From: Dictyophora rubrovolvata
Lineage: Eukaryota; Basidiomycota; Agaricomycetes; Phallales; Phallaceae
DNA: 64,000 nucleotides
Assembly (NCBI GenBank): GCA_029959195.1
Contig: CP114117.1
Coordinates: forward strand, 372,001 to 436,000
Direction of reading: 5' to 3'
A program made the translations under genes and the position numbers. Shown piece after piece: positions 1-12,640 of this stretch; the stretch's first letter is position 1, and each line of letters opens with the position of its first letter. A model generated the notes under the pieces. That model was not told where the DNA came from, searched no databases, and worked only from the letters and a program-made list of their open reading frames with translations.

Positions 1-3000
1 TACTTCGTTCTGAATGGACAGGCAGGAATGGGTAAATCATCGGTTGCCCATACTATCGCCGAAATTTTTCGAACACAAAATCGACTTGGTTCATTATTCT
101 GCTTCAGTCGAAACGATAAAGGAAGACTCGATTTCTTGTTCAGCACTATCTCCCGCGATTTGGCAGACAGCGATGTGTCATGGCAGAAAAGTCTGATACA
201 AGTTATCAGAGAGACTGCCATTAGGAAATCTCTTGATCCTACAACGCAATTTAATGAGTTGATTATCAAGCCTTCGAAAGATGCAAGAACAATTGGGCCG
301 GTGGTTATTATCATAGATGCTTTGGACGAAAGTGGAGACCGAACCGAACGCAAAGTCCTTCTTGACTTACTTTTCGAACGAGGTGCGGAACTTCCGGGAA
401 ATTATCGCTTCATAATAACGTCTCGTCCGGAACCTGACATCGAGGAGCGGTACCAACTTCCTACTGTTTTTTGTAAACATATGGCACACGTCAATCCCGA
501 TGATACCCTAAATGATATTCGACAGTTTATATCTCATAAACTCTCTCCTATGGCGAAAATTTTGGACGAAGAACTGAAATCGGATTGGCGTTTATCGTTG
601 GCAGAGAAAGCACAGGGTCTTTTTCAATGGGCCAACCTTGCGTGTCTTTATATAAATCCGGCAGTCAAGATCGGACTTGCCCAACGATTGCGGACTGTGG
701 GTTCCAAATCGACATCTTCAATACAAGAACTTTACCACCAAATCCTTGATACCTTGCCAGAGTTTCAGATTGAGGGCTTTTTCGTTATGTTCCAGACTGT
801 TGTCGGGGCACTAGTCGTTTCGCGAAAGCCACTTACAATTTTGGCCTTGCAAGTTCTTTTCGGACCCGATATTGAGGCCGCCACAGTCAGTGATGTACTA
901 CTACCATTCCATTCCTTGTTCATTGGTGCTGATGAACCCGCGACCCAAATCCGACCACTGCATACCTCACTTTTCGACTTTTTCATGGATGCCGAACAAA
1001 GGCCCGGAACTCCAAATCGGTTTTACATCGATACGTCAGACCAAAGTCTTTTTACTCGTGCATGTCTGCGGCTAATGAACAGAACGCTCCGGTTCAACAT
1101 GTGCGAACTGGCAACCTCACACCTACGCAATCGAGATGTACCAAGCTATGATCTTCGAGTGGCGAAATTCGTTCCGTTGCATTTGTCATATGCATGCTGT
1201 TTCTGGGCAGATCACCTCAAATACTCGAGCTTTAACCCAGATCTTCTGAAAGAGATTCGTCACTTGATGCATGCCAATCTATTATATTTCTTTGAAGCTC
1301 TTAGTCTCTTGGGGAAGGTTGACCATGGTCGTGAGGGGATGCAGATCTTAAAGGATCAGGTTAAAGTACGTGTTTTTTTCATATTATTGATTAACATTCG
1401 CTGAGTGAGATTCATAGGACGAGGACAGTGAATTGGCTGATCAGGCAGCCGATGCGTCGCTCTTTGTATCTGAGTTCGGAGATATGATGACGGAGAGTAC
1501 TCCGCACCTCTATCTTTCCGCCCTCCCATGCACCCCGAATCAATCGTTTATATCCAAACAATTTACTTCTCAGTACCCCCAGCTTCTCAACTTCGATATC
1601 GGAACCCAAGATGGGGACTGGGACAACTTTGGTAGAGGCGGCGACAATACGAACAAGATAGAGTTGCGTGAAATTTGGTTGAAGAGCCAGCACCTTCTTT
1701 TGTTAGTTTCCATCCTTGGTGGGGTGGGTAACTACTTTCAGATCTTGGATATTACCAAAAAGCATAGGCTGAGAGTTAGGATTGGCGAATCGCATGCTGG
1801 TGTCCGCGCGGTTTCCCCTGAAGATAATCACTGGTCTTTAGCTTACGTCGGTTCCGGTGGTCTTTGTCTCTGGGGCATCGATTCTAAAGAAGAGTTTGTC
1901 TTGGATAAATCAGGCCATAATATCACTAAGCTTACATTTTCTACCACTGGAAATCGTCTTATGGGCAGCGATTCAAGAGGAAACATCAAGATATGGGATG
2001 TTCGTACTCGCCGATTGGTCTTTGTCGATAAACTATCGGTTTCAGTTGAATGGGTGAACGCTGTTGCCTTTTCCTCGGTAGATTCTGCCTTTATTGTCGC
2101 ATATACGACATCGAACAACAAGATCGTCATCCAAATCCAGGATTGTGAATCAAGAGCCGTATTGAAGGGTCCCTTTGAATCTTTTACGCCCATTCGGTCC
2201 ATCGTTTCCACTGCTAACGATACACGCATTGTGTGCAGGTCAGCATTACGTCTCGAGATCTTGAATACATCAACGGGAAAAAGCCAGTGTTTTGACACAG
2301 TGGAGTTCAACCTATCTCCGAATCGAAAGTATGCGGCTTGGGTACCCATGGGAGATAAAAATAAAGTCAAATTTTGGGACTTGGATAGGGACACGGCGCT
2401 GGACGGACCTTTGCTTAACTATCGCGTCAACAGATTGGACTTTTCTGCTGACTCAACACGGGTGAGTGTATTATATGGCGCGGATAAGAGAGAAGGACGG
2501 ATTAGTATCTGGGATATTGAAGCCGAACATTCAGTCATGCGGCCATTTCCGTGCACTATGGATTGTTGGCCTTCATTCCCACACATTGCTCTACATGGGG
2601 ATAGCCTTTTCTTGGCCTCTGATGGAGATTTGGGGAAAATGTGGGATTTACGCGTGCTTGAAATTACATCATCTCTATATGACAACCACTTGAATAATTC
2701 GCATTCTGATATGTTACCTGCTCATAATCTGGAGGTTCAGAGGTGTGTCGGTTGTGTAATGGAATCAAGTATTCCACTTGACAATTATTGATTCAGATTA
2801 ATCGAGGAATACAGATCATCAAGCTCTGAGATTACGGAGACGTTAGACTACGCACTGGTTGCATGGAAAAACGCGATATTTTCACGTTTCACGAAGATAA
2901 AGGAAGATGGCTGGGTATTAGGTCCGCGAGAGGAGCTTTTATTCTGGGTCCCAAGAAGGGCGCGAAAGCGTTTGTGGCTTCCGTGTATGACTTATATGAA

Positions 3001-3082
3001 CGAAAAAGAGTTTATTAAACTCAATTTTAACAAATTCGTGCATGGGACGAAATGGACGGAATGCAAGGGCCTCATGGCATAG
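1..3082 (+). CDS. NACHT-WD40 NLR-like protein (5' end outside window)
   Basis: Signal-transduction NTPase of the STAND class, a fungal NLR-like protein probably acting in the cytoplasm in non-self or stress sensing. The window opens just before the P-loop (GQAGMGKSS, bases 16-42). A Walker B stretch VVIIIDALDES lies near base 300 and an ITSRPE sensor-like motif near 415. After base about 1700 the protein carries degenerate WD40-type repeats (for example the KIWDVRTRR segment near 1990 and KFWDLDRD near 2370). Exons read as <1-1365, 1418-2742 and 2797-3082, with introns of 52 and 54 bases. The last exon ends in the LLFWVP...R...W..P and FVHG.KW..C tail that I know from Agaricomycete NACHT-WD40 proteins. 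That tail is why the gene is extended past the in-frame stop at 2789-2791, which lies in the second intron. The effector domain upstream of the NACHT is not visible. Confidence 0.88.
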
Positions 3083-3180
3083 AGGACACTTAACGTATAC
3101 CGTGTTGTGTGCATACAGTCTACTAGTTCATATATTATACAAACTTGTGGCATCAATGAGTTAAAAAAACGGCAGAATCG

Positions 3181-3204
3181 GAGCTGTACGCAAATGTACA
3201 GCTC
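3181..3204. terminator. Perfect hairpin between convergent gene ends
   Basis: GAGCTGTAC, a 6-base loop and GTACAGCTC form a perfect 9-bp inverted repeat. It sits in the 312-base gap between the NACHT-WD40 stop (3082) and the THOC1 stop (3395). Its position suggests a role in 3'-end formation or separation of the two transcripts. That role is inference, because eukaryotic 3' ends do not need hairpins. Confidence 0.3.
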
Positions 3205-3394
3205 GTAGAAAAAAGAAAATGGGAAGAAATTAGCATTAAAACGGGCTCTTCGGACCAGCTAGTAGATTTACGGCCATACATGAAACTTCGACACAGCAGG
3301 ATAGATACGCTTGGGATTTCTGCCGAGAAAAGCTATCCTGCTCCTACTCTGACCGAAGGGCTTCCAATAAAGATACCCAGGTTCTATTCATCCA

Positions 3395-6137
3395 TCAGAC
3401 GGTGTCTACATCCATTTTATTCGATGACGTCTGATCGACAGAGGAGACTTTCTCGATATTATTTTCCACTACAGCGTTCGTCGCGGTCGGTCTGGTTTCC
3501 TTCGACGTATCTTCCGGAGTATCTGCCATGGTCACTTCTGCATCACCAGATGGTTCATCTGCGGCTTCTTTGACGGTATCCATCTGATCTTGCTGCACAG
3601 CTTCCTTTCCATTTGTTTCCTCTTTTTCATTTTCCTTCTCCTTCTCCTTTTCCGCCTCTTCCTTTTTCTCGAGTTCAATGGCCTCGACTAGTCCATCCAC
3701 ACCCGCTACTGTGAACTTGCCAAACAAATGCAAACAGTCTAAACGGGACCGACGTAATGCGAGCCAAGCCAAACGATCCTTTTGCTGTGAAAGAAAGGTA
3801 AATCAGCTGTCTGCTGAGCGCGTTTGGTTTCGTCGCTTACCTCTCCTAGCTCAATCAACTGGACGTCTACGGGAGCCTCGGGAACAGCAGGCGTCGACGG
3901 TTTAGTCTGATCAACAGCAGGAGGCTGTGTGTTCGAAGGGACAGCTAAAGAAGGTCCAGGTTGTGTCTGCGACGTGGAAGGTTGAGCCGTGCCTTGTGGA
4001 CGGAGATTAGACCTCGGAGCCGGACTAGTTATAGGTCGTGGAGGAAGCGAAGGATGTAGAGGCGACGGTGCTTGAATTGCTGGGGATGCTACTGGAGCAG
4101 GTATCGAAGGCGTTATTTCTTGTGTTGACGTTTGTACATTGGTAGCTGAAGGCTGTGGGGAAGGTTGTGGGAAGGGTTGTGCAGGCGGAGGTCGAAGCTT
4201 CGCCAGCTGTTTTTTTCTCAATTCTACCCTCATTTCAACTTGTTTAATTCGTTTTGCAAAGTCTTTTGGATCCCCTGGTCTATGTTTTTATCTCAGCCCA
4301 TTGCATCAATACAAAAAAAGGGCTTCAGGGTACTTACCCGCTAACGTTTTCACAGTCTTGCAATCCATGAAATCCAGTCTCCCAAAGTTCCGTGATAGCC
4401 TCTGTACCCCAGTTATACCGCCAAGAAGGTTGAGGCTCTATAATCTTTTCCCGTTTTTCTTTTGTTTGTTCCTCCAAGGAAGGCTGTAGGGGTTCTTTAT
4501 CAAAGGAAGGGCAGAGATCATTTTTCCACCATATCTGTAAAAGATTAATACACAGTCAGAGGACACCAAGCAAGACAACCAACCCAATTGTTTTCTCGCT
4601 CAAGTATGACAGCGATAGTTTCTGCAACATTCTTCCCATTGGGCGTAGTAGCGCGCATCTCCTCCATTACTCTGGTCCACGATTCCTGACACCATTTTTC
4701 ATCCGCGGCGTCTAGCGTAAAATCCATCTGCAACGATCGATTTTTGGCGGTAGCCAATTTAGGCTTTTCAGTAACTGTGAACTGCAAAAGATGTTGTAGA
4801 AGTATCAAGAGTTGAAAGAGGAACTGGCGACGGAAGTTGGTATCGGCAATCTGAGGAACGGGTTGAATAGACACTCGTGGCGGAATGTTTGGTACGCACT
4901 TCTAGATCCAGTAATTCAGGAGACGTCAAAAACTTTGCGAAGTAATCTCCGCCCCAGCCACTGGAATTTGTGCCACCACCATTCCCGTTACCATTCCCTT
5001 CTGGTTCGTCACGCTTGCGTTTCAAACCGCCACCGACAGCTTTGCTACCCATCATGGCGCGTTCTTTTTTCGTTGCTTCTGATATAACAGGAAGAACGGT
5101 ATCAACACCTTTTCGAAACGACTCAAAAGGCAAGGCACGTGCGAACAATGGAGGGCGAGAGAATGGGATCTGAAGTGACCAGAAGGTTTGGTAGAATTCT
5201 AGATACAGCATAATTAACAACACAAGGATGTCATGGTCGAAGTATAGAAACCGAACCTTCTTTTTTAGCTTCTTCTGAAGAGGCTCGCTTCTCGCCGTTC
5301 TCCATTTCCACATCATTATCCTGATCCCTTTTCTTTTCACTACCGTTCAAATGATTTTTGCTACCGGGACCATCCCACAAAGTCCCATAGTCACCCCGTA
5401 GATTAACACCACTCCTTTCACCAAGAGGGAAAACTCCACTCAAAAAGTTCAGTATCCTGCCGCAAAACATTGTGTTTTTACCGGTCTTGGACAAGCGCCT
5501 TAAGAGATCGTTGAGCATCCGGAGTAGAATAAGTGGTTTGGATTTGGTAGATGACATATCCTAGAGTATGCAACGTTAGAATAAACATGACGACAGCAGC
5601 CTTGATGAACGAGACGTACTGCCGTTAATCTTTCTCTGCGTTCTTCCATCCATGAAAAGATGTGCCAACAAGAAGAAACTGTCTGGGTTTCGAGAAGATC
5701 ACCCAGAACACTAAATGGAAATGATGGATCACAGGCATCTGTAGATGGCAAGGGAGTTAAAAAGAGACAAGTTTAAATAACTCTTGACGAAAACGAACCA
5801 TGCTCTGTGAACGCAAGAACCATGTCTAATCCTGAGCGTAGTTCATCGTAATAGGTTGTATCAGGATCTTTCAATGCATCGCCTTCCGTAGCCTATAATA
5901 TTGCACAGTTGAGTCTTTTGGCAGTCACAGTATGTAATACAGGATGCTTACTGCTAAACGAAACACTTCGCCTTTCAATAGTAGTTCCCATTGAGCTCGT
6001 CGCGTATCCGGGGATCTGGTATCCTTTGTTTCTTGAAGAGCATATTTAACCAGAGGTCCTAGATCGTTTGGGCTGACTGTGCGTGCTTCAATGAGGGTAG
6101 AAAGATGCGAGCTGAGGATTGCGAGGTCATTGCTCAT
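3395..6137 (-). CDS. THOC1: THO complex subunit 1 (Hpr1/THOC1)
   Basis: Subunit of the nuclear THO/TREX complex that couples transcription elongation to mRNA packaging and export. Recognised from the conserved core: a segment with [13 protein letters not shown] (about 5690), [14 protein letters not shown] (about 5505), [20 protein letters not shown] (about 5430), [12 protein letters not shown] (about 5185) and [16 protein letters not shown] (about 4930). These are followed by the [17 protein letters not shown] and [10 protein letters not shown] helices. The first exon ends at 5952 (GTAAGC donor) and the second starts at 5892. At least seven short introns interrupt the gene. The C-terminal quarter (4233-3395) is a Pro/Ser-rich linker, then a [15 protein letters not shown] segment and an acidic Lys/Glu-rich tail. 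The start at 6137 is the first ATG and precedes a family-like N-terminus ending in [13 protein letters not shown]. It is divergent from ATG101, 80 bases away. Confidence 0.9.
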
Positions 6138-6217
6138 CGCAAGAGGTCTTAGTAATATCGCTTAGGTAATCGCGGATTTGTAACACAACCCTCTCGACGA
6201 GTACGGACTATATTCTA
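6138..6217. promoter_or_regulatory. 80-base divergent promoter of THOC1 and ATG101
   Basis: Only 80 bases separate the THOC1 start codon (6137, minus) from the ATG101 start codon (6218, plus). No canonical TATA box placed for either gene is obvious. The interval must hold both 5' leaders, or the promoters must extend into the coding parts, so shared or TATA-less bidirectional initiation is likely. Confidence 0.55.
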
Positions 6218-7104
6218 ATGGACCGAGATGGAGCAAAACCGCCGATGCTTACGATCGATGTGGTAAGTAAATTCGTTTTGAAACTTTGGTAGCTCGAAAT
6301 TCGCAGTGTCTTCACAGGCAGTTGAACGTCAATCAGCTAAAGAAGTTTTGCGAGCGTTACTTCACGCCATATTGTTTCACCGTCTTCTTGGAGTTGCCAA
6401 GCCTCGGACTATAGAGATACTTGACGTTACTTTGGTATGTGATATTCTTCATAGATAACAGCATATCTTTTAAGAATTTGACTTAAGTGAACCATACAGC
6501 CTGCTGTAGACGACCCAGAAACTATACAGCTCGTGGATGATAAAGTTGTCGCCTTTTGGCGTGCTGTTGAAGCTGGGAGACACCAGAAAGGCCAGGTGGA
6601 GACTCTGCTGAATGTTTTAATTATAATTGTTCTCATATTCCACTAGATCTCTCTCGTGCTTTTGGAAAAACGGCAGAAGAAGTGGATATTCGGTACTGTG
6701 GTATGTTTGTGGTCCTCGACTTGCATTTTGGTTGTCACTATTCTCCTTTCTTATAGGAAGAAGTACCATGGGAAGAATGGTACGGTGTATCAATCTCTTT
6801 ATGCTAACTAACTCAGTCACAATTCACAGGCATATCAACGTCGACCTACGTCAGCCTCATACGGACAAAGGTATATGGCAACAGTCTTGCTTAGTCCGTT
6901 ACAGTCCCTAAAGTCAATATAGATAGACAAACCCTCAAAGCAAATTTATCCACGACGTTGACCGATGCTTTGAAAAGGATACTGACACACACGTCATCGG
7001 AGTACGGCCGAGCAGCCATACCTTTGATCACCAATGCCTTTAACGGACTGTCGCCATTCCCATTCACGATACAGGTCCGTGTGGGAGGAAATGAAGTATC
7101 GTAA
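6218..7104 (+). CDS. ATG101: Autophagy-related protein 101
   Basis: HORMA-fold subunit of the Atg1/ULK1 initiation complex, stabilising Atg13 in organisms that lack Atg29-Atg31. Six exons are supported by splice sites that keep the frame: 6218-6262, 6318-6434, 6500-6595, 6647-6700, 6757-6784, and 6817-6870, followed by the last exon 6914-7104. Family marks are the opening VERQSAKEVLRALLHAILFHR segment, KRQKKWIFGTVEEVPWEEW in the middle (the W-F/EEVPWEEW block typical of Atg101), the INVDL strand and the end FPFTIQVRVGG before TAA. An alternative acceptor exists at 6830, but the one before 6817 gives the better match after WEEW. About 205 residues, close to the usual size of the family. Confidence 0.85.
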
Positions 7105-7835
7105 ACGTATTTATCTCATCTTCCATTGTATTTTTCATATGTTCGGCATACTTTACTCACGTCACAACTATCATGTTTTCCACGTCATACATCTGTTTAG
7201 AAAAATCCGCCAATCCATCCCATAGGCAGTAAGGCCTCACTCCGTGATATTACATAACCCGTCACTATAATTCTGAATAATGAGGACGTGGCAGAACCCA
7301 TGTACGAGTCAAGGCCCTTAACCTCCCGGCAAGAAAACTCAGCCCCAATATTAAGCATAGGTGGATCTTTTGGAAATTCCGTTGAAACATCCCCTCTTTC
7401 CTTTTTACGGTTAGTATCTAGCCAAAGAAGTCGACTTTTGATTGAATAGTGGTTCCGCAAGCTTCATTCATACCTGTCATTGATGTCTAGTTCGGATCAG
7501 ACAGCTAACCATCACACGTGAACTGTGGCGTCCTCATTTAACGCGAACTCGCGGACCGTCCTTTAGCTCATATGACGACATCGTCTGACTCCGGTAGGTC
7601 AGAGAGTGCATGACCCTCAGTGTGCACTGCTGATTCCGACTCTAAAGCCACATAGTCTTTTGAGCGGCTGAGCTACTTCTGAAAGTCCTTAGTTGAACGT
7701 TATAGCTTCTAGCATGGAAGGCAGCCTTCTGCGTATAAAACAGGTTGAGCTGTCCAGTACAATCGATGTGGAGTAGCTCTGACTCCAGCATAACCCTTCC
7801 GCTCATTCATCGCGAACCCGCTTTTTGCGCCGGAG
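7105..7835. other. Intergenic region with TATA box for the next gene
   Basis: No gene is supported here. A TATAAAA at 7734-7740 lies about 95 bases before the next start codon and is a good core promoter candidate. Confidence 0.5.
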
Positions 7836-10800
7836 ATGGTGCTATCACTTCTGCTTCATTTTTCCATATTTTGCTCTACTATTGTCTCGGCTCAGAGTCA
7901 GGTCCCTACTCTGGGATTACAGGATGGTTTTTTGACTTTTGACTCACCATCTTTCACAATCCAACTTGTCAAGGATTCTCAAACATTAGCATCTTTGAAA
8001 CCTAAAGGAACCGCCGCTCAGACGAATAACGGCAGTTTTGATTTTTCCCCTTTAGATCGTTTGGAGTACCGACAATATAATGGTAACTATCAATTAGGAG
8101 ACGTTACATTTCGTGTTCGGGAAGCCGGAACTCAAAACGAATGGATCAATGGAGACTCTAGTGTATTTCGAGCAACGGTTGCCCCTATAATCACTTCGGG
8201 ACCAGGATTCGCCGCGGCCGATTTATCTGCCACCTTGCCTAATAATTCACTCATAAATGTAGTCCGCAAGTGGTCTTTGAATGGAAATTCCCTAGCTATG
8301 GAGTTTGAAGTGTCAAATACCCAAAGCTTTCCCGTTGAGATCGGATCGATGGGATTTCCTATAGCCTTCAATACCATCTTCACTGGACGAACTGCTGCCG
8401 ATACCAACGCAAACTGTTCACTTATCGACCCTTATATCGGAAACGACGCTGGTTTTGTTCAAGTGGCCCCTCTCCTCGGAACTCAACCTCCCTTGGTTAT
8501 TACACCCTCGGGGAACACTCCCTTCGAGGCTTGGAGGTGGCTTCCCGAGGACACTGCCAATTATCCTTATTATCAGTCTCAGACGTTTGAAGGATACTAC
8601 GAATGGCAGACCCATACGCTCGCCTGGGCTGAGAATGAATGGAAGAATGTCACTTCGTGGAATGTCCCCACGTCCGAAGTCTTGGGCGTAAATCAAACCC
8701 GCGTTTTCGGTCTCCAGTTCCATCTGGGGACTACAATTCAAGATATTGACGATACATTATACGAACTTGGGCGTCCTATTACGACGGGGATCCCGGGTTA
8801 TATCGTTCCATCCGACCAGACCGCCAAGCTATTTGTAAAGCACTCCTCGAAGATACATACATTATCAGTGGATCCCTCGCATATACTTGATGTCGAACCA
8901 AACTCGGAAGGAAAAAACGGTTACGTCGGTTATACCCTAACAGTTCCCTCTTCCGAAAATCTTCCAGCCCGTGCACGAATAACGATTACCTACGAGGATT
9001 CGACCTCCCAGACAGTACACTATTTTCTCACCCAGCCGTCCACTAAAACCATCAGTAATCTAGGAAACTTCCTCCTCAATAGCCAATGGTTCGAAAACAG
9101 TACAGACCCGTTTCATCGTTCCCCTTCAGTCTTGTCTTATGATCGTCAGGTAAATGCCCACGTCATTAATGACGATCGTGCGTGGTACGTGCTTATTATT
9201 TTTCTTTGGAAATTGACGTGTCATTTTTTTTCAAGGATTCCAGGCCTTTCAGATGAAGCTGGTGCTGGAAGTTGGCTTGCTGCGGCCATGAAACAATATG
9301 CACAGCCCAATGCTGCCGAAGTGACGAAGTATGAAAGATATATCAATGAAACGCTATGGGGAAGTGTTCAGTTAAACAATGGTATGTTCCCCCAATTTAT
9401 CGAGATATTTTATCACCCGTTTTTACTAGGTTCAACAATGTTTGCCGTTCGTAAATCAGGTATGTTACATGTATCTGACTATTGTTGTCTTTTCTTGAAC
9501 CATTGTTATTGTTATTTTCCGTAGTTTATTATTATCAACCGGATCTGGTTCCTGGATATTATTATCCAACTAACGAATATGACTTTGATGGATCATGGAA
9601 TCAAGCTGCAAGCTACCTCATAAACAGAGCATACGACTACGTCCACGTTACCGCCGCGTATTGGTCATTATACCGCGTTGGACGTAATTATCCACATTTG
9701 ACTTCGCGGGTAGGTAATTTTGTTTCTAAGTAGGAAGTCCATAGCTGACACAGGCTTCAGCCGTGGCAATGGTATTTGAATCAAGCATTACAAACAGTCC
9801 TGTGTGTCTTCACGAATCGCACTGCCTTGCATTGATATCTTGACCTTCTATAATAGTTTTGCTGCGAATCCCGTAAATGAAGTTGGCTACATAACGGACG
9901 GGTTGATGGGGGAAACGGTGTGGCGTATGCTGTTATCTGATTTACAGCGCGAGTACGTGATTTAATACCCAGTACTCTCCTCCAAGAAATTATATATTTA
10001 ATAATACTGCAGAGGCCTTTGGGATGATGCTAACGCATTCGAAACGGCCATGGCACAACGCGAAGAACTCTGGAGTACTGAGCGTTACCCGTGCGGAGCT
10101 TTTCCTACCTACCCTTTATTTCGAAATGGTTGAATTATAAATTTACATTAGGTTTGGCTCTGAAATGGCTTGGGATTCGACGGGACAGGAAGGTGTTTAC
10201 ATGTGGGCCAAATACTTCAACGACACTGCCACTAGAGTCAATGCTCTGAATTCTATAATTGCCTACCAACCCACTGTGCCGCACTGGGGTTGGAATGGTA
10301 ATGCACGCAGATGTAAGTTCCTTTGTGTTTTGGAAGCTCTGAACCGTAGTTGATGGGTTGTAGATTGGGATAACCTGTAGTAAGTAATAAATTAAAATCA
10401 CAACACGGCTTCCTTTCATTGTTTGTAGTGGTGGCAAACTTCGACGCATTGAACGTCAGATCCATCATTATGGTAAAAACTATTTTCACCCTTCGTAATA
10501 CAGTCTTCACACTTCTCCTCAGGAAGCGGTCTCAACGCTCTCCCATTGATTTCGGAATTTCAATCCAACCCTACAAATTGGTATCTTCTTCGGACAGGGT
10601 CAGTATTGGCAAAGTTTTTTGGACTACTCAAACTCATGATGATGGTCTTCTAATTCTTTTTGACTGACATGACAGTTACGGCGGTCTGAGCGGTCCATTG
10701 GCAAACATAGATTATGGAGGGTTCGCTGCTGCATCATTCCATTCTTGGGTAAGTGTATAGTAGATAGAATTTATGATGATCTACACAGCTGACTCGATTC

Positions 10801-11284
10801 TTTGTATCAGCCGGACACACTCATCTTTGATGGTTACTCCGGGGACTACGGACCAAATTTTGTAGGACATGCCCTCAATGTAGGAACATACATCATAAAT
10901 CATCCCGATTTTGGTTGGCAAGCTTTCGGAGGCACCATTTCACCCTCATCGAGTTCTGACGAAGTAACCGTCAAAACAATGGATACGCTTCGGCGTCGGA
11001 TTTTCATAGCTTCCTTTGGAACATTGTTAACGCTTGATGCTGGTGCATTCTCTGAGGTTTCAATTGATGTTTCTCGGAGAAGCTTTACTGTAGAGGTTTT
11101 ACCCGTTGCTAACGGGGCTGTCGACGGAGCGAGCGCACCAGTTGGCAGATTGTTGGTGGAAAGTACGGCGGAAATAAAAGGTGTCGGGTCTTTCAAGCCT
11201 TCACCAGGCTTGGATTTGGATGCAGGTGCATATGTTGTGCCATTTGTTGAAGGGAAGGCCACCGTTACCTTCCACAATTCGTAA
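7836..11284 (+). CDS. Secreted DUF5695-like protein, possible glycosidase fold
   Basis: Large secreted protein of about 850-900 residues. The start at 7836 opens a clear signal peptide (MVLSLLLHFSIFCSTIVSAQ) following the TATA box at 7734. The first exon runs to 9184; the next begins at 9236, and about ten short introns follow, making exact downstream borders uncertain. The N-terminal half is rich in beta-strand-like sequence with a block FEGYYEWQTHTLAWAENEW and a WN.PTSE.LG motif that I associate with DUF5695. The second half contains PGLSDEAGAGSWLAAAMKQ and repeated Trp/Tyr helices like those of (alpha/alpha) six-hairpin enzymes. The last exon (about 10810-11284) is beta-rich and ends in VTFHNS. 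Substrate unknown; the DUF5695 assignment is from memory of the family and needs a profile search. Several N-glycosylation sites are visible. Confidence 0.65.
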
Positions 11285-11485
11285 AGCTGCAGCATCGGAT
11301 TCGGCTCCCCGACTCTTCTTTTTTTAGTCAACGTTAAGGATTTATGGTTGAAAAAATGTAATATATGTCCATGTACACAGACAGAGAAAATACAAAGAAA
11401 ATTATCGTGTGCTCCGGAAGCAAATTACAGACGTGAGAGTACCTTAGTGCTTGTTCCCATGACCAACTTTACATAAATGTCCGGA

Positions 11486-11493
11486 TATAAAAA
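11486..11493 (+). promoter_or_regulatory. TATA box of the isochorismatase-like gene
   Basis: TATAAAAA lies 34 bases before the start codon at 11527, implying a very short 5' leader. Confidence 0.5.
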
Positions 11494-11526
11494 CGCTCAT
11501 TATCAATACCCACGACTGAGATAACG

Positions 11527-12640
11527 ATGTCCGCACCAGCACTCCCCAAACTCATAAACCCAAAGACATTTGGTAACGTGAAAACTGGATCTTTCTGGAC
11601 TGAATATCCTTCTGGCCTACTTGATCTAACTCGTAAACATCCACCATCCGAGGCCCAGAAAACCAGTCTAGCACCTCAAAAGGCCGAGAATGAGCTCGAG
11701 TTTGACGTCGAAGGAAATCGCCGAATCAGGATAGATCCAAAGCAGTCGGCCATTATCATAGTCGACATGCAAAAGTATGCGACAATTTGCAATCCTCTTA
11801 TCCCTAATTTATTTGACCCTTCTTTAAGCTATTTTCTCCATCCTGAGATACTTGAGCATCCAACGGGCTTGGAATGTGTTCAGCCTATAACCAACCTAGT
11901 GACCTTCTTTCGAAAAGCTGGAGTACGGATTATATGGCTGTACGTGACTCACTCTATTATCCAAAACCCTCATGATGATGGTCGAATCAGAAATTGGGGT
12001 TTGACCCGTACTGAGCTCGAAAATCTCCCTCCCGTCTTTCTGCGATCTTTCAACCTATTATTCAAAGGCGGAGGTTTTGGCTGCGACATTGGCGGAGAAT
12101 GGGGTCCTACTTTGATGCGAGGAACTCCCAACGCTGATTTGTATGGCCCATTGAAGGAAGAATATTTGAAGGGCAAAGAAGCGGGTACCGACATTTGGAT
12201 TCATAAAAACAGGTGAAGATCTTGACTTTATTAGCATTTTCGATTAAGAATTTATATCAATCGCAGGGTAGGAGGTTTGTGGGGCCCGGGAACGCCTTTA
12301 GGGTTGTATCTGCAAGAAGAAGGAATTAATACTCTATTCTTCGCTGGGGTGAACACTGATCAGGTAAGTTGAATTAAAGGGTCCATCGTTGAAGCGTTGC
12401 CGAGTTTGATTATCTAGTGTGTGCTCGGCACCTTAGTGGACGCTTATTTCCATGGGTTTGACAATATTGTGATCAAAGACGCGACGGCTACAACTTCACC
12501 TAATCACTGTGTCGATAGCGTTTTGTTCAATGCGGAAATGGTAACTGTTTTTTACATAATGAGTTGTGATTCAATTTTTATCAAAAATTTAGATTTACGG
12601 TTTTGTCACCACTAGTCAGAAGATTTTGGGTAATGATTAG
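11527..12640 (+). CDS. Isochorismatase-like cysteine hydrolase
   Basis: Member of the isochorismatase/nicotinamidase-like hydrolase fold, probably cytoplasmic. Four exons: 11527-12212, 12267-12363, 12418-12540 and 12593-12640. The catalytic triad is visible: Asp in AIIIVDMQK (about 11755), Lys in WIHKNR (about 12205, at the exon 1 end) and Cys in GVNTDQC (12355-12420, across the third exon junction). Near the end GFVTTSQKIL follows, and the gene stops at TAG 12638-12640. About 317 residues, longer than bacterial isochorismatases (about 200) because of an N-terminal extension (residues 1-70) and an insert before GGEWGPTL. Substrate is not predictable; many fungal members act on small amides. 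No signal peptide. Confidence 0.85.
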
